Shown here: piece after piece, positions 1-9,904 of the stretch
Layout of the letters: each line of letters starts with the position of its first letter
Numbering within the stretch: the stretch's first letter is position 1
NCBI RefSeq assembly: GCF_022869785.1
Contig: NZ_CP094997.1
Coordinates: 2,046,001-2,110,000, forward strand
Direction of reading: 5' to 3'
From: Dyadobacter chenwenxiniae
GTDB lineage: Bacteria; Bacteroidota; Bacteroidia; Cytophagales; Spirosomataceae
DNA: 64,000 bases
Program-made: the position numbers and the translations under genes
Notes under the pieces: generated by a model
What the model was told of the DNA's origin: nothing
Database searches by the model: none
Seen by the model: the letters and a program-made list of their open reading frames with translations, nothing else

Positions 1-154
1 GTAATGTGTTGTAGGAGGCCACCACCAGCTCTTCGGCTCCTTTTTCGGTTTCAAAATAATCCTGCGTGATGGTTGAAACCATTTTCTCCTCTAAAAATTC
101 CTTGCAGGAGCTCAGCGGCAGCAAAAACAAAATGGGTAAGATGTATTTTTTCAT
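1..154 (-). CDS. SusD/RagB-family lipoprotein, N-terminal part (runs off window)
   Basis: Only the first ~51 codons lie in the window. The reverse strand from the ATG at 154 reads MKKYILPILFLLPLSSCKEF, a lipoprotein signal ending in a Ser-Ser-Cys lipobox, followed by a segment rich in acidic residues and ending EELVVASYNTL, the typical start of SusD-type glycan-binding lipoproteins. SusD proteins sit on the outer face of the outer membrane and close over the paired SusC channel. The gene starts 13 bp after the susC-like stop codon, so the two are almost certainly one operon in the usual susC-susD order. The substrate cannot be read from this fragment. Confidence 0.85.
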   Translation of the reverse strand, partial: MKKYILPILFLLPLSSCKEFLEEKMVSTITQDYFETEKGAEELVVASYNTL

Positions 155-167
155 TGTTTCAAATCAT

Positions 168-3100
168 TTAAAGGGTGATCCTCAGTCCCAGCACCAGACT
201 TCTGTTTAAAATCGTATTATTGGTTTGTCCACCCGATTGCGCGCCTGCGGTGGTATCCCAGCCGGTAATGTCCTCCGGGTTGAGTCCGGCCTTCACGGCT
301 GCCCCGCCCCACATGAATGGGTTGAGTACCTGCGCGTAAACCTGCGCATTGCCGATCTTGTAGCGCTCGGCGATTTTTGTGGCAAGATTATAAGTAAGCG
401 ATATATTTCTCAACGCCACTAGCGAGCCGTCTACATAATTGCGAACGCTGTTGTAATTGGTAAATGTCGCTGTGGTCGGCTGCGGGTAAGCGGCACCTGT
501 GTTGGTCGGGCTCCATGTGTCGTTCTCAATTCTTCGTCCATAAGTTTGCAGTGCGCCATAATACAAGTTGTTCACACGGGCCTGGATCAAAAAGCTTAAC
601 TCAAAATCCTTATAACCCAGCGTGTTGGTAATTCCGGCTGTCCACGAAGGTCTGTTGCTTCCTAAAATTGCCTTGTCGTTGTCATTAATCACGCCAAATC
701 CATTGTCCAGGTAAGTAACCACTTCTCCGCTGGCCAATGTGACTGTCTTGGTGCTTCCGCCCGACTCCGTGTTGGTGACCAGCGGCTGGTCTTTGATTTT
801 AACCTGGCCTGGCAATGCGGTGATATTTCCGATTTTTTTGTAGAGCTCGATCAGCCGCAGGTCCTCAGGGGTATTTTGCCAAAGCCGGTCATATTGATAA
901 TCGCGGAAAACAGAGATCGGCTGACCGATATACCAGCCATTTGCCAGGTCATCCACGCGGCCATCGGTCAGTTCAAGAATCTTTTCGCGGTTTGCCGACC
1001 AGTTCAGATCTGTGCGCCAGGTGAAATCCTTTTGATTTACATTCACGGTGGAAACCGTGATTTCGATCCCCTGATTTTGCGTTTTTCCAATATTGCTTAA
1101 AATGCTGGTATAACCCAGCACGGGCGGGATCGAACGCGACATGAGCAGATCGCTGGTCTGCGCTTTATATACTTCCAATGAACCCGAAATGCGGTTTTTA
1201 AATAATGCAAAGTCTAACCCAATGTTCTGCTGGGCTGTCTTTTCCCAGCGCAGATCCTGATTGGGCATTGTAGCCGATTTATAACCCGCGGCCTGCGTTT
1301 CGTTAAAGACGTAACCCGCGCCGATGATTGAGCCACCAGTGGAATATGCAGCGACCGACGAGTTACCCGTCCGGCCCCAGCTGTAACGCAGTTTCAACTG
1401 GCTCACCCAGCTTAACTGCTTGATAAACGCCTCTTCTTCCAATTTCCAGGCCAGTGCTGCCGAGGGAAAAAACGCCCATTTGTTGCCATTTGCCAGCACC
1501 GATGCGCCGTCCCACCGGCCCGTTAATGTCACCAGAAAACGGTCAAGCAAGCCATAATTGATCCGGCCCATGTATGAAGCCAGCGCCGAGCGGCTGTACG
1601 AAGTTCCGTAGCCCATGGGAATGCCAGTCGCATTGGCCGCCAGGTTGTACCATAGGGAAGTCGGGAAGGTGATGCCTTGGGCGCGGATGTTGATGGAATT
1701 AGTCGTATTCTGCTGCATGGATTGCAAGGCAGTGATGCCCAAATTGTGAACCCCAAATTGCTTGTTGAAAAACAGGATATTTTCCATGGTCCAGCCCAGC
1801 GCTTTGTTATGCGCATTGTAGCCGATTAGCGGCGCGGTGCCGACTGCGCTGAAAGGGTTGGTATAATTAGGTCCAAAAAAAGATCCGTATTCTTTATCAC
1901 TGTACTGAGCCCCGAATTTGACATTGTATTTGAGCCAGTCGGTAAAGCGGACTTCGGCATAAATGTTGGAAAGCAGTGAAGCCAGCTTGTGCTCGTTAGT
2001 CGAGTTATCGACATTCAGCAGTACATTATGCGCCGAAAGACCCTCGCGGTTTGTATTCAGGATCTGGCCATTGTCAGCAAATGCACGTGCATACGGCATC
2101 AGTGTAAGTGCCTGTCCGTAAGAATCTTTCGCACCACTGTTTGAGGAATTTTCTGAGGTCCCGTAGTTTTGCAAGGAGTAAACCCCATTCAAAGCCAGCC
2201 CGACAGTCAGCCATTTCCTGGGCGTAATATCGCCTTTCAAATTCAGCGAATATCTTTTGAAATCCTGATCTTTCAGGGTTCCCAGCTGATCCAGATAACC
2301 CATGGAAAGATACACTTTGGACTTATCGGTGCCAGACGAAAGCGAGAGCAAATGGTTCTGTGTCCGGCCCGTGCGGCTTATCAGTTTTGCCCAATTTTGG
2401 TCAAAAAGGTTGTCTGCATCGTAAACAGGCACTTGGGCCGCATAGCCAGTCGCTACTTCCTCGGGCGTGGCCGCGCGAAGCTGCACGGTTCCGTCCGGGT
2501 TCCACTGATAGGCAGTGCGAATGCTGTTAATGCCATATTCCTCGCCGCCTCCAAATGTCTGAACGTCAAAATCCGGATCAGGCGCTGTACCAAATTTTCC
2601 GGTATAAGTGCCGCCGTTGATATGCGACTGCCGCTGCCAGTTCAGAAGCTGTCCCGAATTCATATAGTCGGTCATCGAATGTATCTTTGTAGCTGTGTAG
2701 CTCACATCGTAATTGATCGATGTCTGGCCTTTTTTACCTTCCTTATAGTTGATGAGAATCACCCCGTTAGCACCGCGTGAGCCGTAAATCGCCGTTGCAG
2801 AAGCATCTTTCAAAACTTCTACCGAGGCAACATCATTGGGATTAATTGCACTAACCTCGCTGGCCGAAAGCGGGATCCCATCGATCACATAAAGCGGCTC
2901 GTTGGACGCATTGATGGACCTGTTTCCACGAATACGGATTCTCCCCACTTCTCCCGGACGCTGGTTGGTTGTAACATCCACGCCGGAAATTTTACCCTGC
3001 ATTGCCTGCACCACGTTCTGGATTGGCCTCTCTCGGATCTGCGCCCCCGAAAGACTGGAAATAGCACCCGTCAGATCGCTTTTCTTTTGGGTACCATAAC

Positions 3101-3470
3101 CTACAACGACAAATTCTTCCAGCGATTTGGTATCGGAGAGCAGCTTAATGTCCAGTGTCGATTCATTCCCCAGCTTGACTTGCTGCTGAACATAGCCTAC
3201 GAACGAAAAAACCAAAGTAGCTCCTTCATCGGGCACTTCGAGATGAAAAGCTCCTTTTTCGTCTGTAATCGAGCCTCTAGTAGTACCCTGGATCACTACG
3301 CTCACGCCGGGAAGCCCCTCCCCTTTTTCATCTTTTACGGTTCCTTTTAATGTACGATCTGTCCATTGGGAGATGATCGCAGGTCCGTTTCGGGTCGGCT
3401 TTGCATGCGATGTTTCGATGCCTCCCGCCAGGCACAGCAGCACACTAAGTGGATAGACAATTTTCTTCAT
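168..3470 (-). CDS. SusC/RagA-family TonB-dependent outer-membrane receptor
   Basis: 1100 residues, a normal length for SusC. An N-terminal signal peptide (about residues 1-23) is followed by a carboxypeptidase-regulatory-like beta domain (about 40-110), then the conserved entry VVVGYGTQKKSDLTGAIS and the plug domain with VEVLKDASATAIYGSRGANG (about 217-236). The rest is a long beta-barrel ending in a short strand (SLVLGLRITL). SusC proteins import oligosaccharides across the outer membrane using TonB energy, together with the SusD partner encoded directly downstream. The divergent neighbour is a rhamnogalacturonan-lyase-like enzyme, so the ligand may be a pectin-type oligosaccharide; that is inference. 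The reading frame is intact. Confidence 0.95.
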   Translation of the reverse strand: MKKIVYPLSVLLCLAGGIETSHAKPTRNGPAIISQWTDRTLKGTVKDEKGEGLPGVSVVIQGTTRGSITDEKGAFHLEVPDEGATLVFSFVGYVQQQVKLGNESTLDIKLLSDTKSLEEFVVVGYGTQKKSDLTGAISSLSGAQIRERPIQNVVQAMQGKISGVDVTTNQRPGEVGRIRIRGNRSINASNEPLYVIDGIPLSASEVSAINPNDVASVEVLKDASATAIYGSRGANGVILINYKEGKKGQTSINYDVSYTATKIHSMTDYMNSGQLLNWQRQSHINGGTYTGKFGTAPDPDFDVQTFGGGEEYGINSIRTAYQWNPDGTVQLRAATPEEVATGYAAQVPVYDADNLFDQNWAKLISRTGRTQNHLLSLSSGTDKSKVYLSMGYLDQLGTLKDQDFKRYSLNLKGDITPRKWLTVGLALNGVYSLQNYGTSENSSNSGAKDSYGQALTLMPYARAFADNGQILNTNREGLSAHNVLLNVDNSTNEHKLASLLSNIYAEVRFTDWLKYNVKFGAQYSDKEYGSFFGPNYTNPFSAVGTAPLIGYNAHNKALGWTMENILFFNKQFGVHNLGITALQSMQQNTTNSINIRAQGITFPTSLWYNLAANATGIPMGYGTSYSRSALASYMGRINYGLLDRFLVTLTGRWDGASVLANGNKWAFFPSAALAWKLEEEAFIKQLSWVSQLKLRYSWGRTGNSSVAAYSTGGSIIGAGYVFNETQAAGYKSATMPNQDLRWEKTAQQNIGLDFALFKNRISGSLEVYKAQTSDLLMSRSIPPVLGYTSILSNIGKTQNQGIEITVSTVNVNQKDFTWRTDLNWSANREKILELTDGRVDDLANGWYIGQPISVFRDYQYDRLWQNTPEDLRLIELYKKIGNITALPGQVKIKDQPLVTNTESGGSTKTVTLASGEVVTYLDNGFGVINDNDKAILGSNRPSWTAGITNTLGYKDFELSFLIQARVNNLYYGALQTYGRRIENDTWSPTNTGAAYPQPTTATFTNYNSVRNYVDGSLVALRNISLTYNLATKIAERYKIGNAQVYAQVLNPFMWGGAAVKAGLNPEDITGWDTTAGAQSGGQTNNTILNRSLVLGLRITL

Positions 3471-3576
3471 ACGAATTTAATTTTGATTGATTGGGCAAAA
3501 GAATCCTTACCAGGAAGGGCGGTTCATCCCGGGGTCGAAAAACGGCAAAATCCAATATAAACTAGTCCAAAAACTA

Positions 3577-3679
3577 TTTTAGTAAATAATATATTAGATT
3601 AATACAAATTATATTATTAATTGTTGATCTGACACAAAAATAGATATTCTATTTAATCTACAAGAATAATATACTAAAA
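3577..3679. promoter_or_regulatory. Symmetric AT-rich motifs between susC and the lyase-like gene
   Basis: The 275-bp divergent intergenic region holds repeated motifs. TTTTAGTA at 3577-3584 is answered by its reverse complement TACTAAAA at 3672-3679. AATAATATA occurs at 3585-3593 and 3665-3673, with the reverse complement TATATTATT at 3610-3618. Paired symmetric motifs between divergent genes of a glycan locus suggest operators for one shared regulator. The DNA is very AT-rich, so some of this matching could be chance, and no regulator gene is next to it. Confidence 0.35.
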
Positions 3680-3745
3680 AACTTTCCTAATTTGCATTCG
3701 GTTCAAGTCGGTTTAAACGCTCTTAATGCTTATTGACAGCATCCA

Positions 3746-6451
3746 ATGAAAAAAATTACACGACGAAAATTCGTACAAGATTCGGTGCTCACCGCAGCGG
3801 GCATTCCGTTGCTGGGCGCCATAAAACCTTCAAGCAATGCGAAAAATGCGGCTGTCTCTGTGCCGCTGCATTGGCTGGATAAACCCACCTATGCAAACGG
3901 GGTCACCTTCGGAGTTCCCTGGCCAAAAGGTGCTTTGAAAAAAGACGCTGGTTTGGCACTTATATCAGGCAGCATAGAAAAACCCGTGCAAAGCTGGCCG
4001 CTGGCTTACTGGCCTGACGGCAGCTTAAAATGGACGGCCCACGCGCTGAGCCCGCTTGCTATTTCCGCAGAAGAAGTCAAGTTGCAGGCCGCCACAATCA
4101 AAAAAGCACCGGCCAAACCCCTCATAGAAGAAACCAATTCGCACATCAAAGTAAACACCGGCAAGCTGCAATGCGTGATTGAGAAAAATGGGTCAACCAT
4201 TTTTGAATCGCTTTCCGCTGCCGGTAAAGAAACCGCTAAAAATGCCCGGCTGGTTCTGCTGGTCCAAACGCAGGATTCTGATGACGAGATAAGTGACTTT
4301 CAGCTCAGCCGGCTGGAGGGAAAGATTGAAAAAGTAATCGTCGAACAAAACGGGCCGGTGCGCGCGGTGGTCAAACTGGAAGGAAGTCACGCAGATAGCA
4401 GCCGCCAGCTGTTACCTTATATTGTACGACTGTATTTCTATGCGGAAAGCGACTCGGTAAGGCTGATGCACACAATTATCTACGATGCCGACGAAAGCAA
4501 GGATTTCATGCGCGGCCTTGGCGTCAGGTTCGATGTGCCGTTTCAGGGTACGGAGCTGCACAACCGTCACGTGCGCTTTGTGGGAGAGAACGGTGGTGTT
4601 TTTGCCGAAAGTGTTCGCGGACTTACCGGCCTGCGTCGTGATCCGGGTCAAGCATTCACCCAGGCGCAGATCACCGGAAACCCAACCCCTATCAATGCCG
4701 AGCTACCTCAAACAGTAGCCCAGCGGCTCCAATACATTCCGGCGTTTGGTTCCTATACACTTTTTCAGCCAACGCCCGATGCCTTTGAAATACAAAAACA
4801 AACCAGGCAGGGCCATGCCCGGTTGCAATCGGCTTATGGCAAACGCTCGGCTGGGACAGGTTACCTGGGCAGTCCGGCCGGCGGGGTAGCATTCGGCATC
4901 CGCAATTTCTGGCAGAGCCATCCGGCCCAGCTCGATATCCGGAAAGCTGAACAAGAAAAGGGTGAAGTAACGCTGTGGCTTTGGGCTCCGCGCTCACAGC
5001 CGATGGACCTGCGGTTTTACCATGATGGAATGGGCCAGGATACGTATGCAGAACAGCTGGAAGGTTTGGAAATCACATATGAAGATTATGAGCCTGAATT
5101 TGGCAGGCCTTACGGTGTAGCGAGAACCAGCGAAATGCTGATCCTGGCACTGCCGCATACACCTTCCAATGCCGCCCTGGCTGAAATCGCTGATCAAATA
5201 CAATCGCCTTCGATGCTGCTTCCCATGCCGGATTATCTGGCAGCCAGCGGGGTTTTTGGAAACGCGTTCAGCTTACCCGATACCAGTAGCGAAAAGAAAG
5301 CTGCCATTGAAAAGCAGCTGGATTTCTACTTTGACTATTACAAAAACCAGATCGAGGCACGTCATTGGTATGGATTCTGGAACTATGGCGACTTTATGCA
5401 CGCCTATGACACCGACCGGCATGTATGGAAATACGACGTAGGCGGTTTTGCCTGGGATAACTCCGAGCTTTCTACCGACATCTGGCTTTGGTATTATTTT
5501 CTGAGAAGCGGCCGCAGCGACGCCTTTCGAATTGCCGAGGCGATGACACGGCATACAGGTGAAGTGGACGTGCACCACATTGGTCCGTTTGCTCCGCTTG
5601 GCTCCCGACACAATGTGATGCATTGGGGCTGCAGCGCCAAGCAGCTTCGCATTAGCACCGCCACCAACCGGCGCTTTTATTATTACCTTACCGGTGACGA
5701 ACGCACCGGCGATTTAATGCGAGAACAGATCAATGCGGTAAAAACACTGCAAACGGTGGTGCCTGTACGCAAGGTAAATGCAGCAGCGCCAAAAAACACG
5801 GAAAACTCGGACATTGCAACTGTTTCTTTCGGCACTGACTGGGGCGCCATCGCCGGAGCCTGGCTCACCGAATGGGAGCGTACGCAGGACAAAGCGATCA
5901 GAGAAAAGCTGCTCAACAGCATGCGCACCATCGCCGCACAGCCGCACGGATTCTTCACCGGCTCCTCTCTGCTTAACCTGAAAACGGGCGCATTTGAAAT
6001 TGATAAAACCGGAAAAGTCTCGGTCTCGCATTTAAACGCCGTTTTTGGCTTATCCGAGATCTGTTTCGAGCTGCTCGGGCTGGTCGACGACCCAAAGTTT
6101 GCCAAAGCCTGGCTGGATTACTGCCGGTTGTACAATGCGACGCCCGAAGAACAGAAGCAGGAACTGGGTGAAAGTTTAAAAAAGCTCAATTTACAGCAAG
6201 GCCACGCCCGGCTGACTGCATTCGCTGCCAAACAGCACAATGATCCAAAACTTGGACAGCGTGCCTGGGAAGAATTTTACAAAAGCCAGGGTGGCACGCG
6301 CAGCACCAGGCTGGAAATAACGCATTTGAAAGGCCCGGAAGTTCTGAATCCGATTGATGAAAACCCAAACGTATCCACCAACGGCGCAGCGCAATGGAGC
6401 CTTGGCGCGATACAATGTCTGGCTTTTGCAGGCCTGTATCTGAACGAATGA
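3746..6451 (+). CDS. Exo-rhamnogalacturonan lyase-like protein (PL26 / YetA family)
   Basis: 901 residues. The N-terminus MKKITRRKFVQDSVLTAAGI is a twin-arginine export signal, so the protein is probably folded before export. The following segment (VTFGVPWPKGAL, then SWPLAYWPDGSLKWTAHAL, about residues 50-95) matches the N-terminal beta domain of the PcRGLX/YetA-like family. The central part is rich in aromatic residues (WYGFWNYGDFMHAYD, WDNSELSTDIWLWYYF), as expected for the alpha/alpha-toroid domain of that family. Characterised members cleave rhamnogalacturonan I from its end. It is transcribed away from the susC/susD operon and is followed by a sulfatase remnant, which fits a polysaccharide utilisation locus. 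Exact activity is inferred from family resemblance. Confidence 0.75.
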   Translation: MKKITRRKFVQDSVLTAAGIPLLGAIKPSSNAKNAAVSVPLHWLDKPTYANGVTFGVPWPKGALKKDAGLALISGSIEKPVQSWPLAYWPDGSLKWTAHALSPLAISAEEVKLQAATIKKAPAKPLIEETNSHIKVNTGKLQCVIEKNGSTIFESLSAAGKETAKNARLVLLVQTQDSDDEISDFQLSRLEGKIEKVIVEQNGPVRAVVKLEGSHADSSRQLLPYIVRLYFYAESDSVRLMHTIIYDADESKDFMRGLGVRFDVPFQGTELHNRHVRFVGENGGVFAESVRGLTGLRRDPGQAFTQAQITGNPTPINAELPQTVAQRLQYIPAFGSYTLFQPTPDAFEIQKQTRQGHARLQSAYGKRSAGTGYLGSPAGGVAFGIRNFWQSHPAQLDIRKAEQEKGEVTLWLWAPRSQPMDLRFYHDGMGQDTYAEQLEGLEITYEDYEPEFGRPYGVARTSEMLILALPHTPSNAALAEIADQIQSPSMLLPMPDYLAASGVFGNAFSLPDTSSEKKAAIEKQLDFYFDYYKNQIEARHWYGFWNYGDFMHAYDTDRHVWKYDVGGFAWDNSELSTDIWLWYYFLRSGRSDAFRIAEAMTRHTGEVDVHHIGPFAPLGSRHNVMHWGCSAKQLRISTATNRRFYYYLTGDERTGDLMREQINAVKTLQTVVPVRKVNAAAPKNTENSDIATVSFGTDWGAIAGAWLTEWERTQDKAIREKLLNSMRTIAAQPHGFFTGSSLLNLKTGAFEIDKTGKVSVSHLNAVFGLSEICFELLGLVDDPKFAKAWLDYCRLYNATPEEQKQELGESLKKLNLQQGHARLTAFAAKQHNDPKLGQRAWEEFYKSQGGTRSTRLEITHLKGPEVLNPIDENPNVSTNGAAQWSLGAIQCLAFAGLYLNE

Positions 6452-6470
6452 ATTAACCAACCATTTAGTT

Positions 6471-6623
6471 ATGATAAGAATTTCCATCATGGTGGTGGCA
6501 ATATTTTTCGCCCCTGCCAGCTTTTGTTCTGCTATAAAAAACACTAAACCCAATGTCCTATTTATTATGGTCGGCGAGCTGCGACCAGCACCGGGGCTGC
6601 TGTGGCCACAGTGGTTTTTATGA
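6471..6623 (+). pseudogene. Sulfatase N-terminal remnant
   Basis: An open frame of 50 codons starts 19 bp after the lyase-like gene. After a signal peptide it reads KPNVLFIMVGELRP, which is the universal start of arylsulfatase-type enzymes (normally NVLFIMVDDLRP, where the two Asp bind the metal). Here the DD has become GE and the frame stops after WPQWFL, far short of the ~480 residues of the family and before the CxPSR-type active site. It is therefore a dead N-terminal fragment. Its position suggests that the locus once handled a sulfated glycan. Confidence 0.7.
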
Positions 6624-6770
6624 AATGTTCCAAATATTGTTACCCGGATAAGTTGTTTACGATGCAGAATTCCTCGTATTAAAAAGTGTAGATCAAATAA
6701 CTGACCTTAAACTGTAGTTTATGTGCATTATATCTACGTGCGGATTAGTCTGACCTGTTTTCGAATATGA

Positions 6771-6986
6771 ATCAAATTATTTACGACGACCGGCGATGGC
6801 AAATCTCTCTTTGCCAATTTTTACTGTGCCATGATTCCTGCACAGGGCGAAGTTGTTCTTAATAAAAATGATACGCTCCGATATCAACTTATAACCGAAC
6901 CCCGTGCGGCCGTTCATGCGGGCTGGTTGTTAGGGTTTGCGTTTCTGGCCAAAGATATTGCGCCTAAACGCCTGTATATCAACTAG
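6771..6986 (+). pseudogene. C-terminal coding remnant of unknown family
   Basis: A 71-codon open stretch without a proper start (first ATG at 6831) ends at the TAG at 6984-6986. It encodes a plausible folded-protein tail, for example GEVVLNKNDTLRYQLIT and AAVHAGWLLGFAFLAKDI. The upstream in-frame stop at 6768-6770 and the lack of a start suggest the 3' end of a lost gene, in the same decayed stretch as the sulfatase remnant. I do not recognise the family, and it is unclear whether the two fragments came from one deletion. Confidence 0.35.
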
Positions 6987-7477
6987 TTGAAATTCCTCCA
7001 AAAATAGGTACCGAAGTGGTAACCTATTCTTTTAGCTTGTTTTGATGCGTTTTAGCATCGAATTGGTATTTTGAAGATACGAAATCGTCACGAAGGGGAG
7101 ATTATTGTTGTGGTAGTTTCTTGAGATTCAGTAAAAACGGCGGTGAATTATATTGCAAGGTACCGTGAATTGTATTTCATTGACCTATTAGTCTATTGGT
7201 TTATCTTCCGGAGCTACGATTTATCTTGGTGCTTTTGGAGTATTCCCGATCAAGTTCATAAGTTTCCCATTTTTCCTAATCTCAGTAAAATCGAACGTGT
7301 GCGAAATAGGACTAGCATGTGCGAAATCGGACATGCAAAGAGACCAAAAAGTACTCTCCAAAGCGATTTGCTGCATTTATCGAGTCGGGTATAATTGTTT
7401 GTTCACATGACTGGAATATGCTTTGGGTGGCCAACTGCCAGCGCAATGTGACTGCTGTAAATCAAAAATATCGGAAT
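6987..7477. other. Intergenic stretch, no supported gene
   Basis: About 490 bp between the decayed sulfatase region and the ABC permease. Open frames here have no recognisable protein signature. The permease frame is open upstream to 7319, but the added residues look unlike the family, so they are treated as non-coding. Confidence 0.5.
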
Positions 7478-9904
7478 ATGCTCCTTAATTACACGATCAT
7501 CGCCTTACGCAACCTTCGGAAGAATAGTACATTTTCATTCATCAATATTTTCGGGCTGGCAACCGGGTTGGCCGTAGCGTTACTCATCACACAATATGTA
7601 CGTTTCGAGCTGAGCTACGAGCACGGAAATCCATTGGCAGACCGGGTAGTCAGGCTTTCGATGGATTATATGAATGGTGGAACTGTAGACGCCCAGGATG
7701 CGGAAACCTATCCGCCAATTGCAGCAAGGGCATTGCGGGAAATGAATGAGGTGGAAAGCTATGCGCGTGCTTACCCGTTGCGCAACCGCCTTTCGGCCAT
7801 GCAAATCGGTGACCGATACTACCAGCTTTCGAATGTGTACGCGGTGGACTCATCTTTCTTTCGGATGTTTAACTATCCGCTGGTACGTGGTAAGGCGGGA
7901 GGGATTTTCGGCAGGCCCAGGGAGGCGGTGCTGACCGAAACAATGGCCCGGACCTATTTCAATACGCTGGATGTAGTTGGAAAAACGATTAAGGTTCCAA
8001 GGTCAAACAGTAGTATTTTAGTTGAAATAGTGGGTGTGGTGCCAGACTCTCCCGCGAATACGCATTTGAAATTCGACATGGTTCTTTCTTATCCTACGAT
8101 GCTATCGGATTTTGGAGAGAGCGAAGACAATTGGAACAATAACAGTGCATATACCTATCTGCAACTGACCAACCGGACTACTCAGGAAGCGTTTACCCAA
8201 TCACTCGAAGCGTTTACCGCTCGGTTGTTGCGGGAAAAGCGCTTTCAAAACGAACGGGTGGTCGCTCAGAAAATCGGCGACATCCATCTTTATTCTCACA
8301 AGACATTTGAGACCGAGGCAAATGGCGACCCAAGGTCAGTGTACTTGCTGCTCGGTGTGGCAATACTGGTTTTGCTGGGTGCTTTCGTAAATTACGTGAA
8401 CTTAACAACGGCCAGGGCGCTGGACAGGGCCAGGGAAGTCGGAGTGAGAAAGGCTGTCGGGTCAAATCAGCGGCAGATCCGGATGCAGGTGCTGGTCGAG
8501 ACGGTACTAGTCAATTTGCTGGCCGGAGGTTTGGCTGTCGGCATCGTGGCAATGCTCGAAACATCATTTATCGACATTACCGGCCTGCCGGAGTCATTCA
8601 CCGTGCTGGCCGATGCATTTTTCTGGAAAAGCGCAGTAGCGTTTCTGTTATGCAGCGTGCTGCTTTCAGGTTTTTACCCGGCTATCGTGCTCGCCTCGTT
8701 TGAGCCCGTGAAGGTATTGAAAGGTAATTTTTCAACCTCGGTCAAAGGTGCATTCCTCCGCAAGTCACTGGTCGTTTTCCAGTTTGCGGTGACATTGATT
8801 TTATTGGTTCAAACCGTGGTCGTGTATAAGCAGGTGAAGTACATGCGAGAACAAGAGCTGGGGCTCAATATAGACCACACACTGGTAGTAAAAGCACCTG
8901 TTGGGGCGGATATTCGTCCGGATTACAGCGCATTCCGGCAAATGCTGCTCGAACAATCACAGGTGAAAGGTGTTTCGTTTTCGGGCACCGTACCAGGGAT
9001 GGGGACGGCGGGAATGGGAACGACCACCGGTGTTAACCTTTCGGGGGCCGCCCAGAAAACTTATTACAACTATCATATTACTGCCATTGACACGTCGTTT
9101 ATCGATCAAATGTCTATCCGGTTGCTGGCCGGCAAGAACTTCGATGCGACAACCCGGCTCGGCTTCCCGGATACCACTGATCGGCAGCTGATCGTCAATA
9201 TGGAAACGCTCCGGTTGTGGGAGATTAAAACGCCGCAGGAAGCGATCGGCAAACGGGTCGATCTCTGGGGCAATCAGGCGACGATCCGGGCGGTCGTTGA
9301 TAACTACCATTATGACTCGCCCAAAGTGCCGCATATACCCATCATCCATTTGTATTCCCCCCGGTTCGACCGGTATGCGAGTGTGAAGTTTGCGCCCGGA
9401 AATCCCGCTGAGCAGTTGACCGCGCTCAAACGCGTTTATGAAGCCAATTTTCCCTATTCCCCTTTCACTTACTTTTTTCTGGATAGCGAGTATGACAAGC
9501 AATATAAAACAGAAGATCGTTTCCGCCAGGTTTTTGGCTTCCTGACCATTATCGCGGTCGTGATTTCCTGTCTGGGGTTATTTGGGTTAGCGACATTCAC
9601 TGCTTCCAAACGGACCAAAGAAATCGGAATCAGGAAGGTAATCGGCGCAACGACCGGTGATCTGGTGGTACTATTGTCCAGGGAGTATTTTAAACTTATC
9701 ATCGTGGCTATCGCCATTGGCCTGCCGGTGACATACTTCCTGGCCAGCGCCTGGCTCGATAATTATGCTACGCGGGCGTCGCTTACGCCGTACCTGTTCT
9801 TCGGCCCGGCGCTGACAATGCTGCTGATGGTGCTAGTATCGATCGGTATGAAAACCATTGCTACCGCATTACTCGACCCCGTTAAATCGCTCAGAAGTGA
9901 ATGA
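7478..9904 (+). CDS. MacB/FtsX-type ABC transporter permease
   Basis: 808 residues from the ATG at 7478. This start is chosen because MLLNYTIIALRNLRKNSTFS is the usual family N-terminus; the open frame extends 53 codons further upstream without family character. The layout is that of the double-FtsX permeases common in Bacteroidota: a transmembrane helix (about 20-40), a MacB-like periplasmic domain, an FtsX block beginning near VYLLLGVAILVLLGAFVNYV with the cytoplasmic motif DRAREVGVRKAVGS, a second periplasmic domain, and a second FtsX block with SKRTKEIGIRKVIGAT. Such permeases work with a separate ATPase in mechanotransmission or export of peptides and drugs. No ATPase is adjacent, so the partner must lie elsewhere. 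Confidence 0.9.
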   Translation: MLLNYTIIALRNLRKNSTFSFINIFGLATGLAVALLITQYVRFELSYEHGNPLADRVVRLSMDYMNGGTVDAQDAETYPPIAARALREMNEVESYARAYPLRNRLSAMQIGDRYYQLSNVYAVDSSFFRMFNYPLVRGKAGGIFGRPREAVLTETMARTYFNTLDVVGKTIKVPRSNSSILVEIVGVVPDSPANTHLKFDMVLSYPTMLSDFGESEDNWNNNSAYTYLQLTNRTTQEAFTQSLEAFTARLLREKRFQNERVVAQKIGDIHLYSHKTFETEANGDPRSVYLLLGVAILVLLGAFVNYVNLTTARALDRAREVGVRKAVGSNQRQIRMQVLVETVLVNLLAGGLAVGIVAMLETSFIDITGLPESFTVLADAFFWKSAVAFLLCSVLLSGFYPAIVLASFEPVKVLKGNFSTSVKGAFLRKSLVVFQFAVTLILLVQTVVVYKQVKYMREQELGLNIDHTLVVKAPVGADIRPDYSAFRQMLLEQSQVKGVSFSGTVPGMGTAGMGTTTGVNLSGAAQKTYYNYHITAIDTSFIDQMSIRLLAGKNFDATTRLGFPDTTDRQLIVNMETLRLWEIKTPQEAIGKRVDLWGNQATIRAVVDNYHYDSPKVPHIPIIHLYSPRFDRYASVKFAPGNPAEQLTALKRVYEANFPYSPFTYFFLDSEYDKQYKTEDRFRQVFGFLTIIAVVISCLGLFGLATFTASKRTKEIGIRKVIGATTGDLVVLLSREYFKLIIVAIAIGLPVTYFLASAWLDNYATRASLTPYLFFGPALTMLLMVLVSIGMKTIATALLDPVKSLRSE

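Noticed and set aside
2169..2780. 203-codon plus-strand frame inside the SusC gene
   Set aside because: Lies wholly opposite an intact SusC coding frame and shows no protein family signature.
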